DNA of 64,000 nucleotides from Undibacterium sp. YM2 (lineage in GTDB: Bacteria; Pseudomonadota; Gammaproteobacteria; Burkholderiales; Burkholderiaceae_D): assembly GCF_009937975.1 (NCBI RefSeq), contig NZ_AP018441.1:3038001-3102000 (forward strand). The letters are read 5' to 3'. A program made the translations under genes and the position numbers. Positions within the stretch are counted from its first letter, which is position 1, and the number at the start of each line of letters is the position of its first letter. The notes under the pieces are model-generated. The model searched no databases. It had not been told where the DNA came from and saw nothing but the letters and a program-made list of their open reading frames with translations. This document shows, one piece after another, positions 10,121-20,987 of this stretch.

Positions 10121-10361
10121 GTCTTATTCCCGCATGATGATCAGCAGCGACTTTAATGGCTGCACTGGCAAGGCTTTTCGACAAAGCCGCTCTCTTTTTA
10201 CACTGCAAGCAAAATGCAATATATGAAATTTTAGCGTGTTTTTGGAACGCAAAAGGCTACTATGATACCACGTAGCAGGTCATTACCCCCAACTTGTCTG
10301 GAACTTGCATGCCAGCACGCCAATTATTGATATTTTTACAAATAGTTCCTTGCTGTGCAAA

Positions 10362-10396
10362 GAAAAAGCGCAAAGCAGGAAACCTGCCTTGCGCTC
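10362..10396 (-). terminator. Intrinsic terminator after the 322-aa hypothetical gene
   Basis: On the minus strand AGCGCAAGGCAGG pairs with CCTGCTTTGCGCT around TTT, with one mismatch, and is followed by TTTTTC. It lies 25 bp after the stop of the gene at 10421-11389. Apart from this hairpin I see nothing definite between 10121 and 10420. Confidence 0.85.
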
Positions 10397-10420
10397 TCAT
10401 TTGTAACGATGTTCAGAAAA

Positions 10421-11389
10421 TCAGGGGGCGTCAGGTATTTTTTCCAGGGTATTAATACTGATATGCGGCCACTGGATCAAGCCCTTTCCATCAGGGCGCG
10501 GGAAAAACTCCAGTAACACCAACTGCGAATATTGCAGGCGCATCTGAGGTTTGTTATTGGCATCCAGAATCTCCTGTATCCAGAAGGTAGATTTCATCGT
10601 CACTGCGTTGGCCTGCTTGACAACAAAAGGAATATTGTGGATACCGCCCGTTTCTATCGTTGTATCAACAGACAGGATCGTTGTTTTCTTGATATTCACC
10701 CCTTTGTTAGCCTCATTGAGCAAAGCGTTAGGCAATGTAGGATCAAACAAACCGCGGAAAGGCTGTGCATGGAAATGGCTATATGGTGCCAGGTAAGGGT
10801 CGGTGAGACTCTGCGGTACACCTATGGGCAAGCTATTGATTTCACGGATTACTGGTGCACCAGCAACTTCAGTGTGCTGGCCTAATGCCAGAACGGAGTC
10901 ACCATGGGGAACACTTGATAACCGTGCGATATCGTGACCGGTCGAGACCTGATTCGCCATATGTAACCATAAACCGGGTTCAAAATGAATGGCAGCACCT
11001 GGATTGCCAGCCAGGCCGCTGACCGGGAAATCCTGCGCAGCGATTTGTGTTACCGATTGCTGGTAACGCAAGGCCGCCAGGAATTGATCCGAATTGATCA
11101 GGCCATTTGCTGTTTTGGTCAGGCCACGATTGGGAACACCTTTGTCTACCAGGGTAAAGTCAAGCTCTTCGTTATATTGATTCAGCAAAAGCCGGAAATC
11201 TGTTTTGGCTGGCGCCGGTGCCACGAATGGCAAGGCAATCATATTCCAGCCATGCCCTTCCAGGCCATTCACGTTACGCCACTTACCTGCCAATAATTTA
11301 AGTGGACCAAGTTCATCATCTTTAATGCTGGCTTTACTGATAGTACGGCCTTGCGCCTTCATGGCCGTAAGTTGCTGGCTGCTGAGCAT
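10421..11389 (-). CDS. Conserved hypothetical protein, possibly a heme-binding beta-barrel
   Basis: I do not firmly recognise this 322-residue protein. It has no signal peptide and no membrane segment, and is rich in beta-forming stretches. Near the N-terminus, L-A-G-K-W-R-N-V-N-G-L-E-G-H-G-W-N resembles the opening strand motif (L-x-G-x-W-x-G-x-G) of nitrobindin-like heme-binding barrels. The C-terminal part repeats strand-like segments ending in L-I-Q-W-P-H-I-S-I-N-T-L. It stands alone between queE and guaA with its own terminator and a long AT-rich upstream gap, so it is likely a single-gene transcription unit. Function is not assigned. Confidence 0.6.
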   Translation of the reverse strand: MLSSQQLTAMKAQGRTISKASIKDDELGPLKLLAGKWRNVNGLEGHGWNMIALPFVAPAPAKTDFRLLLNQYNEELDFTLVDKGVPNRGLTKTANGLINSDQFLAALRYQQSVTQIAAQDFPVSGLAGNPGAAIHFEPGLWLHMANQVSTGHDIARLSSVPHGDSVLALGQHTEVAGAPVIREINSLPIGVPQSLTDPYLAPYSHFHAQPFRGLFDPTLPNALLNEANKGVNIKKTTILSVDTTIETGGIHNIPFVVKQANAVTMKSTFWIQEILDANNKPQMRLQYSQLVLLEFFPRPDGKGLIQWPHISINTLEKIPDAP

Positions 11390-11885
11390 GGTGAATTCCC
11401 TTCCGCAATTGTTTGTAGGATTGCCCGCCTACGTCATTGAAGTCTTGCCCTTGCGGTCAAAGCCCCTTGCAAAAGCTTCCTGTATGACAATGTTTTCCCA
11501 AGCAAATACCTATCTGGATTCAGTACTTGAGTTTTTTGCGAGCAAATCATTTTAGCAACTTAAACTTCAAATAATTATCTTTTTTAATAATAAATTTAAT
11601 AATTAAATTATATTTTTAAGTAGACTTAAAGATATCCACAATAAACAACGGAATTTTCACGGATTGTTACCAGACAGGAACAAAAAAAACATCATCCAGA
11701 TATGGCAAGGCACTCTTGCTTAAAAGGCCCTGAGCAAAAAACGTAAACATTCATCAACCACTACACCAGCCCTCCCCAAAAATAACAAGTACATCACTCT
11801 TCTTTCGCAAGAACGATCCCAAGCTGATCCACCAGTTCCCTTATCTGGCTATTTTTCCGCCATTAATTAGCCCGCCAGCCGGGCA
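11390..11885. other. AT-rich intergenic region with no gene seen
   Basis: About 500 bp upstream of the 322-aa hypothetical gene hold no convincing coding frame. Positions 11560-11640 are strongly AT-rich compared with the neighbouring genes, which would suit a promoter or regulator-binding region for the minus-strand gene. No tRNA-like or riboswitch-like fold was recognised. Confidence 0.5.
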
Positions 11886-11912
11886 GCAAAAAGCCCGCAA
11901 TGACGCGGGCTT
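11886..11912 (-). terminator. Intrinsic terminator after guaA
   Basis: On the minus strand AAGCCCGC and GCGGGCTT form an 8-bp stem with a 6-base loop, followed by TTTTTG. It lies 48 bp after the guaA stop and closes the guaB-guaA operon. Confidence 0.88.
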
Positions 11913-11959
11913 CTGGGGTGTTTCGTGCTTTCAGTTGCCTGATATTGCCAGACCTAAAA

Positions 11960-13552
11960 TCATTCCCACTCTATGGTCGCAGGCGGCTTGCCCGAGATGT
12001 CATAGACTACGCGATTGATACCACGTACTTCGTTGATGATGCGGTTGGATACTTTGCCCAATAACTCGTGCGGGAGATGTGCCCAGTGGGCGGTCATGAA
12101 ATCTTGCGTTTGCACCGCACGTAAAGCAACCACGTATTCATAGGTACGACCATCACCCATGACGCCGACGGACTTGACCGGCAGGAATACGGCAAAAGCC
12201 TGACTCGTTGCGTCGTACCAGCTTTGCGGTTTTTCTGCATGCGGATCGACAAAGGTGCTGCGCAATTCTTCAATGAAGATGGCGTCAGCACGGCGCAGCA
12301 AGTCGGCAAATTCCTTTTTGACTTCACCGAGTATGCGTACACCCAGGCCAGGACCAGGGAAAGGATGGCGATAGACCATGCTATGTGGCAGACCCAGAGC
12401 TACGCCCAGCTTGCGCACCTCGTCTTTGAACAACTCACGCAGTGGTTCAAGCAATTTCAGGTTCAGGGTATCTGGCAAGCCACCAACATTGTGATGGCTC
12501 TTGATGGTGTGCGAGCCTTTTTTACCTTTACCGGCGCTTTCGATAACGTCCGGGTAAATCGTGCCCTGCGCCAGCCATTTGGCATTGGTCAACTTGCCGG
12601 ATTCAACCTGAAAGACTTCGACAAATTCACGACCTATGATTTTGCGCTTGGCTTCCGGATCTGTCACACCTGCGAGATGCCCCATGAATTGGGCAGTCGC
12701 ATCAACATGAATGACTTTGACACCGAGGTTCTTGGCAAACATTTCCATGACCATCTTGCCTTCGTCAAGACGCAACAGACCGTGATCGACGAATACGCAA
12801 GTGAGTTTATCGCCTATGGCGCGGTGTATCAGCGCAGCAGCTACACTGCTATCGACACCGCCGGACAAACCGAGTATGACTTCGTCGTCACCAACCTGGG
12901 CCCGTATGGACGCAACAGCTTCGGAGATGTAGTCAGGCATGTTCCAGTCAGATTGGCAGCCGCAGATTTCGTGCACAAAACGGCTGATGATGGCTTCACC
13001 CTTCAATGTATGCGTGACTTCAGGGTGGAATTGCACAGCATAAAAACGGCGCTCTTCATCTGCCATGGCAGCGATAGGGCAATTGTCTGTAGATGCCATG
13101 AGTTTAAAGCCTGGCGGCATTTCATTGACCTTGTCGCCATGACTCATCCATACCTTGAGCATGCCATGACCTTCTGGCGTGACGAAGTCATTGATGTCCT
13201 TGAACAGGGCTGTATGGCCACGGGCACGGACCTCGGCATAACCAAATTCTCGGACCAGGCCATTTTCAACCTTGCCACCAAGTTGCTCTGCCATGGTTTG
13301 CATGCCGTAGCAAATGCCCAGCACTGGGACACCGACTTCAAATACGGCCATAGGTGCACGAGGGGTGTCGCCCTCTGTTACGCTGTTTGGACCACCAGAC
13401 AAAATAATGCCGGCAGCGCCATAGTTCTTTATGAACTCATCACTGACGTCATAAGGATGAACTTCAGAAAACACACCAGCATCTCGAACGCGGCGAGCGA
13501 TCAGTTGCGTGACCTGGGAACCAAAATCGAGGATAAGAATTTTTGAGTGCAT
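11960..13552 (-). CDS. guaA: GMP synthase (glutamine-hydrolysing)
   Basis: The 530-residue enzyme has an N-terminal class I glutamine amidotransferase domain (G-I-C-Y-G-M-Q nucleophile motif near residue 80) and an ATP pyrophosphatase domain with the P-loop L-S-G-G-V-D-S-S. The C-terminal dimerisation part ends in P-P-A-T-I-E-W-E, the usual GuaA tail. It aminates XMP to GMP. It starts 3 bases after the stop of the broken GAF-GGDEF gene, in an operon led by guaB, which makes its XMP substrate. The length is normal. Confidence 0.96.
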   Translation of the reverse strand: MHSKILILDFGSQVTQLIARRVRDAGVFSEVHPYDVSDEFIKNYGAAGIILSGGPNSVTEGDTPRAPMAVFEVGVPVLGICYGMQTMAEQLGGKVENGLVREFGYAEVRARGHTALFKDINDFVTPEGHGMLKVWMSHGDKVNEMPPGFKLMASTDNCPIAAMADEERRFYAVQFHPEVTHTLKGEAIISRFVHEICGCQSDWNMPDYISEAVASIRAQVGDDEVILGLSGGVDSSVAAALIHRAIGDKLTCVFVDHGLLRLDEGKMVMEMFAKNLGVKVIHVDATAQFMGHLAGVTDPEAKRKIIGREFVEVFQVESGKLTNAKWLAQGTIYPDVIESAGKGKKGSHTIKSHHNVGGLPDTLNLKLLEPLRELFKDEVRKLGVALGLPHSMVYRHPFPGPGLGVRILGEVKKEFADLLRRADAIFIEELRSTFVDPHAEKPQSWYDATSQAFAVFLPVKSVGVMGDGRTYEYVVALRAVQTQDFMTAHWAHLPHELLGKVSNRIINEVRGINRVVYDISGKPPATIEWE

Positions 13553-13555
13553 AAA

Positions 13556-14606
13556 TCAAATTATCATGTCAGGTTGTGCAGGGGTAGCCTGGACAACACA
13601 ATTGTTTCCTGCATTTCTGGCGGAAAGCAGGGCTTTTTCTGCGAGGCTAATTAAAGTTTCTGGTTCGGCATCAGGAAAGATGTCAGTTGATGCGGTGCCA
13701 GCACTGATCGTCAAAGCTGTATCGACATCATTCATTTTTTCAGGATGCATGAGCACGGAAGCACGTATGCGCTCCCCTACTGCTGTAACCACCAGGTGGG
13801 ATGCACCCGGCAATACCACCAGCAGCAAGTCAGTGCCAAAACGCCCCAGGGCGTCAAATGGACGCACGCAAGAGCGAATACGGCTGACAGTCTTGACCAG
13901 TATCATGTCTGTGATGGCGATACCATGCAGATCACGCAAATGTTCCATCTGATCCACACTGGCTATCAGCAGGGCCAAAGGTTTCATGGCCTTGGCACAG
14001 CGCTCCATCTCCAGTTTCAATGAACGGATGATGGCAGATTTTGTTCCACGTGCCCAGCAAAGGGTCTATCAGTGAATCACGTTTGAGATTGCGGTTTTGT
14101 TTGATGACTTCGAGCTGCGTCTGGTAAAGGGCACTGAAAGCCATTTCGCGCTCAACCATGGAAGCAAGATCAGCAAATGACTGCCTTTCCTCATCATCCA
14201 GGTCACGGCTTTGATAGTCGATCAGAATGACACTGCCGATTAACTGGTTGCCATGATCAAAAACGGGATGAGAAGCAAAGAAACGTATGGAGGGTGGGCC
14301 TGCCACCATAGGATGCTTGCCCAGATGTTCATGCAGACGCAGGTCAGGTATGACCAGGATTTCATCAGCAGGTGGAACAGAATCGCAAAACTCGGCTTCC
14401 ATATTGGTAATGGAATGCACCAGATGGTCAAACCTTGGCACCAGCTTGCCAAAACTGACCAGGCAGTTAGCCACCCCAAACAACTTGATGCCAAGTCGTT
14501 CAAAGCGGCCCAGGCGCAGCTCCATCCGTTCAGAAACCATGCGCTCAAAACCCGAACTGACTGGTGTCGTTGTCGATGGGCCGGAACGATCTAGGTTCGT
14601 TGACAT
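13556..14606 (-). pseudogene. GAF-GGDEF protein between guaB and guaA, frameshifted and with a degenerate GGDEF motif
   Basis: Two overlapping frames (13932-14606 and 13556-14020) join into one protein if one A is removed from the run at 14039-14042. The first part reads through a GAF-like sensor domain (about residues 35-165) to D-P-L-L-G-T-W-N-K, the start of a GGDEF domain; the second continues with S-A-I-I-R-S-L-K. The active-site loop reads R-F-G-T-D-L-L where active diguanylate cyclases have GG(D/E)EF, and the D-I-D-x-F-K metal motif is also lost. Even when repaired it should not make c-di-GMP and is more likely a binding or regulatory protein. It lies 55 bp after guaB and 3 bp before guaA. 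The frameshift may be real decay or a sequencing error. Confidence 0.75.
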
Positions 14607-14661
14607 TCCACTCTCCAGGCGTCCTCAATTCGGGTCATGCTTCTCAAGCGCATTTCAAACA

Positions 14662-16149
<1,488 letters not shown>

Positions 16150-16227
16150 TTATACAGAAAACTTGCGAAGTCGTCTTGCTCCGTGTAAAACTCTTGCATA
16201 ATCCCATGTTTTTCTTGAAAGCAAATT

Positions 16228-16738
16228 ATGTCTATCTTACGAATATCACGATCAGGCGCTGCACTTTTAATGTCTTTAGCATTCTGCGCCGTCGCTCATG
16301 CGCAATATGTGTGGATTGATGATAAAGGCAATAAGCAGTTCTCAGACCTGCCACCACCGAAATCCGTGCCCAAGGATAAAATCCTCAAAGCGCCAGGTGG
16401 TGCCAAGGCTGCCCAGGCACCAGCAGCAGATGACAAAGCAGCTTCTGCCAGTCAGGCCGCGCCCAAGCTCGAAAAACCCGTAACGTTGGCGACCAAGAAC
16501 GAAGATTCAACAAACGCCGTGCCGAGCAAGCCGAAAAAGACAAGAAGGCAGAACAAGAAAAAACTGCAGCTGACGACAAGGCAAAAATTGCGAAAGAGCC
16601 CGTAATTATCAACAGTCGCTGAATTCTGGCGCTCGCCTGAGCCGCACTGACAAAAATGGCGAACGTAGTTTTTTATCGGATGCTGAGCGTCAACAAGAGC
16701 TGGATACAGCAAAAAAAGCTCTGGCTGATTGCAAATAG
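16228..16738 (+). pseudogene. DUF4124-domain secreted protein, frameshifted twice as given
   Basis: The open frame 16228-16605 begins with a signal peptide ending A-H-A and the DUF4124 motif Y-V-W-I-D-D-K-G-N-K-Q-F-S-D. The family's conserved charged tail appears in other frames. One extra T at about 16505 restores F-N-K-R-R-A-E-Q-A-E-K-D-K-K, and one extra A at about 16585 restores A-K-N-C-E-R-A-R-N-Y-Q-Q-S-L, running to the TAG at 16736-16738 (A-L-A-D-C-K end). Both sites are homopolymers. The intact product would be about 170 residues, periplasmic, of unknown function. It is convergent with rnfH. Confidence 0.75.
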
Positions 16739-16745
16739 CAGAAAA

Positions 16746-17042
16746 TCAGGTCTCTGCCTGTTTTTTAGCCCTGCGCCTGCGCGCCTCCATGGGATCTGCA
16801 ACAAGGGGGCGATAGATCTCTATCCTGTCCCCTGCGTGCAATTGACTATCAAGTGCCTTAAGTTTGCCAAAAACACCTACCTTGAGAACGCTGACATCAA
16901 TCTCAGGATGCGCTTGAACAATGCCACTTTGCTGTATCACCTGCAGAACCGTGGCATACAGAGGCACCTGGACATCCAGTAAACTGGTCCTATCCAGTCC
17001 GGCATAGCAGACCTGGACAATCATATTGATTTGCTCAACCAT
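16746..17042 (-). CDS. rnfH: RnfH family ubiquitin-like protein
   Basis: I start at the ATG at 17042, which overlaps the ratA stop by 8 bases and begins M-V-E-Q-I-N-M-I-V-Q-V-C-Y; the upstream in-frame start adds 12 unconserved residues. The 98-residue product has the beta-grasp pattern of RnfH, with D-R-I-E-I-Y-R-P-L and a basic C-terminus (A-R-R-R-R-A-K-K). RnfH is almost always paired with RatA, as here. Its biochemical role is not established; despite the name there are no rnf genes here. Convergent with the DUF4124 gene, 7 bp apart. Confidence 0.9.
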   Translation of the reverse strand: MVEQINMIVQVCYAGLDRTSLLDVQVPLYATVLQVIQQSGIVQAHPEIDVSVLKVGVFGKLKALDSQLHAGDRIEIYRPLVADPMEARRRRAKKQAET

Positions 17043-17466
17043 ATAATGTCTCGGCACGGGCGCAAAAAGAATCGACAAAACTATTGGCGATCTTGGAGAA
17101 AACAGGACCTATCAAATGCTCCAGCAATTTGCTGGAAAATTCATAGTTAAGTTCAAATTCAATTTTGCAGGCATCTGCGCGCAACTCAGTAAACTTCCAG
17201 CAACCCGATAATTGCTTGAATGGTCCCTCAACCAGACTCATCTCAATAGAATGCGGGCGTTTATTACTATTACGCGTCGTAAAATGCTGTTTTAAACCAT
17301 GATAATTAATAGCAAGCGTGGCAACCAGCTCATGATCGGTACGCTCTGCCACCCTTACCTCGCCACACCATGGCAGAAATTTAGGATAATTTTCCACTTG
17401 ATCAACCAGAGCAAACATCTGCTCAGTGCTGTAAGCTACGAAAACTGTTTTATGTACAACTGCCAT
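17035..17466 (-). CDS. ratA: RatA / Coq10 (START-like) family protein
   Basis: The start is taken at the ATG at 17466 (M-A-V-V-H-K-T-V-F), giving 143 residues, the family's usual length; a longer frame to 17535 adds 23 unconserved residues. The sequence contains F-A-L-V-D-Q-V-E-N-Y-P-K-F-L-P-W-C, the hallmark of the Coq10/RatA group. E. coli RatA was described as blocking 70S ribosome assembly, while Coq10 homologues bind ubiquinone; the present sequence cannot choose between them. It is divergent from smpB, a neighbourhood common in proteobacteria, and coupled to rnfH. Confidence 0.9.
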   Translation of the reverse strand: MAVVHKTVFVAYSTEQMFALVDQVENYPKFLPWCGEVRVAERTDHELVATLAINYHGLKQHFTTRNSNKRPHSIEMSLVEGPFKQLSGCWKFTELRADACKIEFELNYEFSSKLLEHLIGPVFSKIANSFVDSFCARAETLYG

Positions 17467-17527
17467 CAAGAAGAACCATTTGGTAGAATCACAGGTTCGC
17501 ATTTTAACCGAGTCATAAGCAGTACCA

Positions 17528-17545
17528 AAATGCATTCATGCATTT
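17528..17545. promoter_or_regulatory. Inverted repeat in the ratA-smpB divergent gap
   Basis: AAATGCA-TTCA-TGCATTT is a perfect 7-bp inverted repeat with a 4-base spacer, located 33 bp before the smpB start and 62 bp before the ratA start. It could be an operator or simply AT-rich promoter sequence. Confidence 0.3.
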
Positions 17546-17577
17546 CCGCACTCTAATTTGACCAATTTTCATCCTAC

Positions 17578-18026
17578 ATGAGCATCGCAGATAAAAAAAA
17601 GCATTCCACGATTATTTTATCGAGGAACAATACGAAGCTGGCATCGTCCTGCAAGGCTGGGAAGTCAAAGCCATACGCGCGGGCCGTGCGCAGTTGAAAG
17701 AAGCCTATGTCATCGTCAAGAATGGCGAAATTTTCCTGTTTGGCGCGCATATTGGCGCCTTGCCGACGGCCTCTACCCATATTCACCCGGACTCTGTGCG
17801 CACACGTAAATTATTGTTAAATGCGGCAGAAATCAGCAAACTGATAGGCAAAGTGGAGCGTTCTGGCTACACCATGGTGCCGCTGAACCTGCATTTCACC
17901 AAGGGGCGGATCAAATGTCAGGTCGGCCTCGCCAAGGGTAAAAAGCAGCACGACAAGCGCGATACTGAGAAAGAAAAAGACTGGCAGCGCGAGCAACAGA
18001 AAATAATGAAGCAAAACAGGCGCTGA
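17578..18026 (+). CDS. smpB: SsrA-binding protein SmpB, frameshifted at codon 8 as given
   Basis: From about 17601 the frame encodes a full SmpB core: [18 protein letters not shown], then the R-x-R-K-L-L-L motif, and the tail K-G-K-K-Q-H-D-K-R. The natural start M-S-I-A-D at 17578 is in another frame; adding one A to the A8 run at 17593-17600 joins them into a normal 149-residue protein. In the frame used downstream, a TAA sits at 17592-17594 and there is no good alternative start. SmpB carries tmRNA to stalled ribosomes and is very strongly conserved, so a sequencing undercall, or slippage on the A run that restores the frame, is more likely than loss. Confidence 0.85.
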
Positions 18027-18062
18027 TATCTGTTGAGAATTTGGGAAAGGATATGGAAAGAT

Positions 18063-18425
18063 TTAGCGGGCTGGGCGATATAGTTCGTGCCCGACATCCT
18101 GAATCTGGCGACGCAGGGCGCGCTTTTCTTCTGGCGTGAGACGACCAGCTTTTTTGCTATCCTCAGCACTGCCACAAGCGCGTTCGCCAATATGGCGAGC
18201 GTCATTACAGCGTTCAAGCAAGCTGTTTTTTTCAGCCTGTTTATTAAGTTGTCGCTCGCGCTGTTTCTCTTCTTTGCGCGCTGCGTCATTTTTTTGCTGG
18301 ACATTGCCGTTATTAAATCGCCCCCATAGTGCCGAACCACCATTACCTTTATTATCCGCCATAGCCCCAGCAGTCACGATCAGTGACAAGAGCAGGACAG
18401 AAATTTCTTTGTACGGTATATTCAT
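18063..18425 (-). CDS. Small secreted, charged hypothetical protein
   Basis: Starting at the ATG at 18425 gives 120 residues with a signal peptide (about 1-23, ending A-M-A-D). A longer in-frame start at 18635 adds 70 residues of implausible composition. The mature part is rich in Lys, Arg, Glu and Gln with a helical, coiled-coil-like middle (about 43-70), two cysteines (73, 84) that could pair, and a conserved-looking L-T-P-E-E-K-R-A-L-R-R-Q-I-Q-D tail. I do not recognise the family. It is convergent with smpB and divergent from ompR. Confidence 0.6.
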   Translation of the reverse strand: MNIPYKEISVLLLSLIVTAGAMADNKGNGGSALWGRFNNGNVQQKNDAARKEEKQRERQLNKQAEKNSLLERCNDARHIGERACGSAEDSKKAGRLTPEEKRALRRQIQDVGHELYRPAR

Positions 18426-18658
18426 CGACTTGAAAACAAATGGCCTTGCAAGCAAAACCGGTGAGGCAAGCAAAAAGATATAAATGGATTGCAATTCTAA
18501 GTGCAAATGGCTGTGCCTTACCAGCATCAATTTGTATGAATTTAGTTTACGATAGCCACATGAATTGCGCAGTCCCATTCCGTAAAGTGTGTAACAGTTT
18601 GTAATCCAGAATATTAATTTTGTTTGCAAGCTCACTCTATGACAGTACTATTAAGCCC

Positions 18659-19425
18659 ATGAACACGACGCCCCTACCCCAGACTCCACAAATAACAATT
18701 CCAGCAACCCCAAGGCTAAGATTCTAGTGGTTGATGATGACCTGCGTTTGCGCGATTTGTTGCGCCGCTATCTGACAGAACAAGGTTTTCAAGTCGTCAG
18801 TGCAGAAAATGCACAGGCCATGAACAAGCTCTGGATACGTGAACGCTACGACATGCTGGTGCTGGATCTCATGTTGCCTGGCGAGGATGGCCTGGCCATC
18901 TGCCGCCGCCTGCGCGGTGCCGGCGACAAAACACCCATCATCATGCTGACCGCCAAAGGCGAAGAAGTCGATCGCATCATTGGGCTAGAAATGGGTGCAG
19001 ACGATTACCTGCCTAAACCATTCAGCCCACGCGAACTGGTTGCCCGCATCAATGCCGTGTTGAGGCGTAAAGCTCCGGACGAATTGCCAGGTGCACCTTC
19101 CGACGGCCCACAGACTTTTGCCTTTGGTGACTTTGTCCTTGATCTCGGCACCCGTACGCTGAAAAAAAATGATGACAATATTTCACTTACTACAGGTGAA
19201 TTTTCAGTATTGAAAGTCTTCGCCCGTCATGCCCGCCAACCACTTTCGAGGGAAAAGCTCATGGAACTGGCAAGAGGTCGCGAGTATGAAGTATTTGACC
19301 GCAGCCTGGACGTACAAATTTCACGTCTGCGCAAACTGATAGAACCAGATCCCAGCAATCCACTTTACATACAAACAGTATGGGGGCTGGGCTATGTGTT
19401 TATTCCTGATGGCCAATCACATTGA
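18659..19425 (+). CDS. ompR: OmpR-family response regulator, N-terminus frameshifted as given
   Basis: The product has a receiver domain (phospho-acceptor in L-V-L-D-L-M-L-P-G, Lys in L-P-K-P-F) and an OmpR/PhoB winged helix (L-D-V-Q-I-S-R-L-R-K-L). The open frame has only a GTG at 18727 (M-V-D-D-D), which would cut the first strand of the receiver fold. The in-frame codons just before it encode K-A-K-I-L-V, and a normal ATG lies at 18659 in another frame. Adding one C to the run at 18671-18674 joins them. It is followed after 46 bp by its histidine kinase. The pair matches the OmpR/EnvZ type of Burkholderiales; the signal is unknown. Confidence 0.85.
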
Positions 19426-19471
19426 TATCCGGGCTATTTTTACATCAGATTGTTTTCTTTGCAAAACTTGA

Positions 19472-20833
19472 ATGCGTGACTACCTCAACAGTCTGGACTG
19501 GCTAAAAAGCGGACTGTTCTGGCGTACCTTCCTCATGCTGGCCGTGCTTGTCACCGCCAGTATGCTGGCCTGGATGTCCAATTTTCGCACACTGGAAACA
19601 GCACCACGGGCGCAGCAGATGGCGGCGCAAATTGTCTCCATTGTCACCATCACGCGTGCGGCTCTGACCCACTCTGCCCCAGAGAAACGGCATGAACTCT
19701 TGCGCGACCTGGCCAACAAAGAAGGTGTGCAGATCTACCTGCTGGAAGATACTGATCGTGTAGAAGAGCCAGAAGCCACGCCCTTCTTTCTTGAATCCCG
19801 GCCCCTGATGTTGCGCGGACTGGGGAATAACACCCGCTTTGCCAGCAAACTCAACGGTATCAGCGGCTTCTGGATCAGCTTTGATATTGAAGATGATCAT
19901 TACTGGCTGAGATTGGAGCAAGACCGCCTGGACCCTCCTATAGGGCAGCAATTATTCAGTTGGGCTATCCTGACTCTCTTTTTGACCTTGCTGGGTGCGG
20001 CCATCATCTCCAAGCTCATTAATGACCCATTATCACGTTTGAGCAATGCAGCACGCGCTGTCGCCAAAGGCAAACAACCACCACCTCTGCCACAAAAAGG
20101 CCCGAAAGAAATCCGGGAGACCAATGTCAGCTTCAATACCATGATGGAAGATCTGGTCAGGATAGAAACCGACCGGTCCATCATTCTGGCCGGTATTTCG
20201 CATGATTTGCGCACCCCGCTGGCACGCATGCAGCTTGAGGTCGAAATGGCCAGCCTCAGTGATGAGGCCAGGACCGGCATGCAATCCGATCTGCAGCAAA
20301 TGGATGACATCATCAGCCAGTTCCTCGATTACGCCAAGCCCCTGGACAAAGTCGAATTCGAACGCATCAACATCAGCGAAGTCATGCAGCAAGTCATGGA
20401 TGAGGCTTTTCGCTTTCAAAACCTGCGCCTGCGCACCGCGATCAAACCAAATATCTATGTCAATGGCAATCTGACTGAACTCAGGCGTCTGTTCAACAAC
20501 ATCGTGGAAAATGCCTGTCGCTACGGAAAAACCCCAGGTTCCCCCGTCATCACACTCGACGTGCAATGCTCACGCAAAAACAAGGACAGAAAGCTGGGTA
20601 TACAAATCAGCTTCCGTGATCATGGGCTGGGTGTGGCAGAACAAGACCTGGTCCGATTGCTCCGCCCCTTCACCCGTGGTGATGCTTCGCGCAGCCAGGC
20701 CAATGGCTCTGGTCTGGGTCTGGCCATTGTCGATCGCATTATCAAAAGCCATGGCGGCAAATTGCGCATCTACAATCATGCTGAAGGCGGTTTTGTCATC
20801 GTGATAGCACTACAGGAAGCAAAAGAAGCCTGA
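19472..20833 (+). CDS. envZ: EnvZ-type sensor histidine kinase
   Basis: The 453-residue protein has membrane segments at about 14-36 and 160-183 around a periplasmic domain, a HAMP linker, and the phospho-acceptor His244 in G-I-S-H-D-L-R-T-P-L. The ATPase boxes are present: N-N-I-V-E-N-A, D-H-G-L-G-V and G-S-G-L-G-L-A-I-V. It should autophosphorylate and control the response regulator encoded just before it. The H-box wording and periplasmic domain size fit the EnvZ group, so I use that name with moderate certainty. Confidence 0.85.
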   Translation: MRDYLNSLDWLKSGLFWRTFLMLAVLVTASMLAWMSNFRTLETAPRAQQMAAQIVSIVTITRAALTHSAPEKRHELLRDLANKEGVQIYLLEDTDRVEEPEATPFFLESRPLMLRGLGNNTRFASKLNGISGFWISFDIEDDHYWLRLEQDRLDPPIGQQLFSWAILTLFLTLLGAAIISKLINDPLSRLSNAARAVAKGKQPPPLPQKGPKEIRETNVSFNTMMEDLVRIETDRSIILAGISHDLRTPLARMQLEVEMASLSDEARTGMQSDLQQMDDIISQFLDYAKPLDKVEFERINISEVMQQVMDEAFRFQNLRLRTAIKPNIYVNGNLTELRRLFNNIVENACRYGKTPGSPVITLDVQCSRKNKDRKLGIQISFRDHGLGVAEQDLVRLLRPFTRGDASRSQANGSGLGLAIVDRIIKSHGGKLRIYNHAEGGFVIVIALQEAKEA

Positions 20834-20987
20834 TCCTCTACTGACTCCAAAGATGGTTTTGATCCGACAACCTGACCTTAATACCGGAACAAATAGCCTG
20901 ACGCACATCAATAAAACCCTCTGTTACAGAAAAGTTTAAATGTTACAATTGCCGCAATTTTTAGGGCTCTTAAAGACCAATAAACTC

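Noticed and set aside
10121..10361. preQ1 riboswitch upstream of queE
   Set aside because: I looked for the short preQ1 aptamer pattern near the queE start on the minus strand and did not find it.
12224..13546. 440-aa open frame on the plus strand opposite guaA
   Set aside because: It lies fully antisense to a clearly conserved gene, has unnatural composition and no ribosome site; it is a by-product of guaA codon use.
17467..17535. Longer N-terminus for RatA
   Set aside because: The extra 23 residues are unlike the family; the ATG at 17466 gives the standard length.
18426..18635. Longer N-terminus for the small secreted protein ending at 18063
   Set aside because: The ATG at 18425 begins a clear signal peptide, which the longer form would bury.
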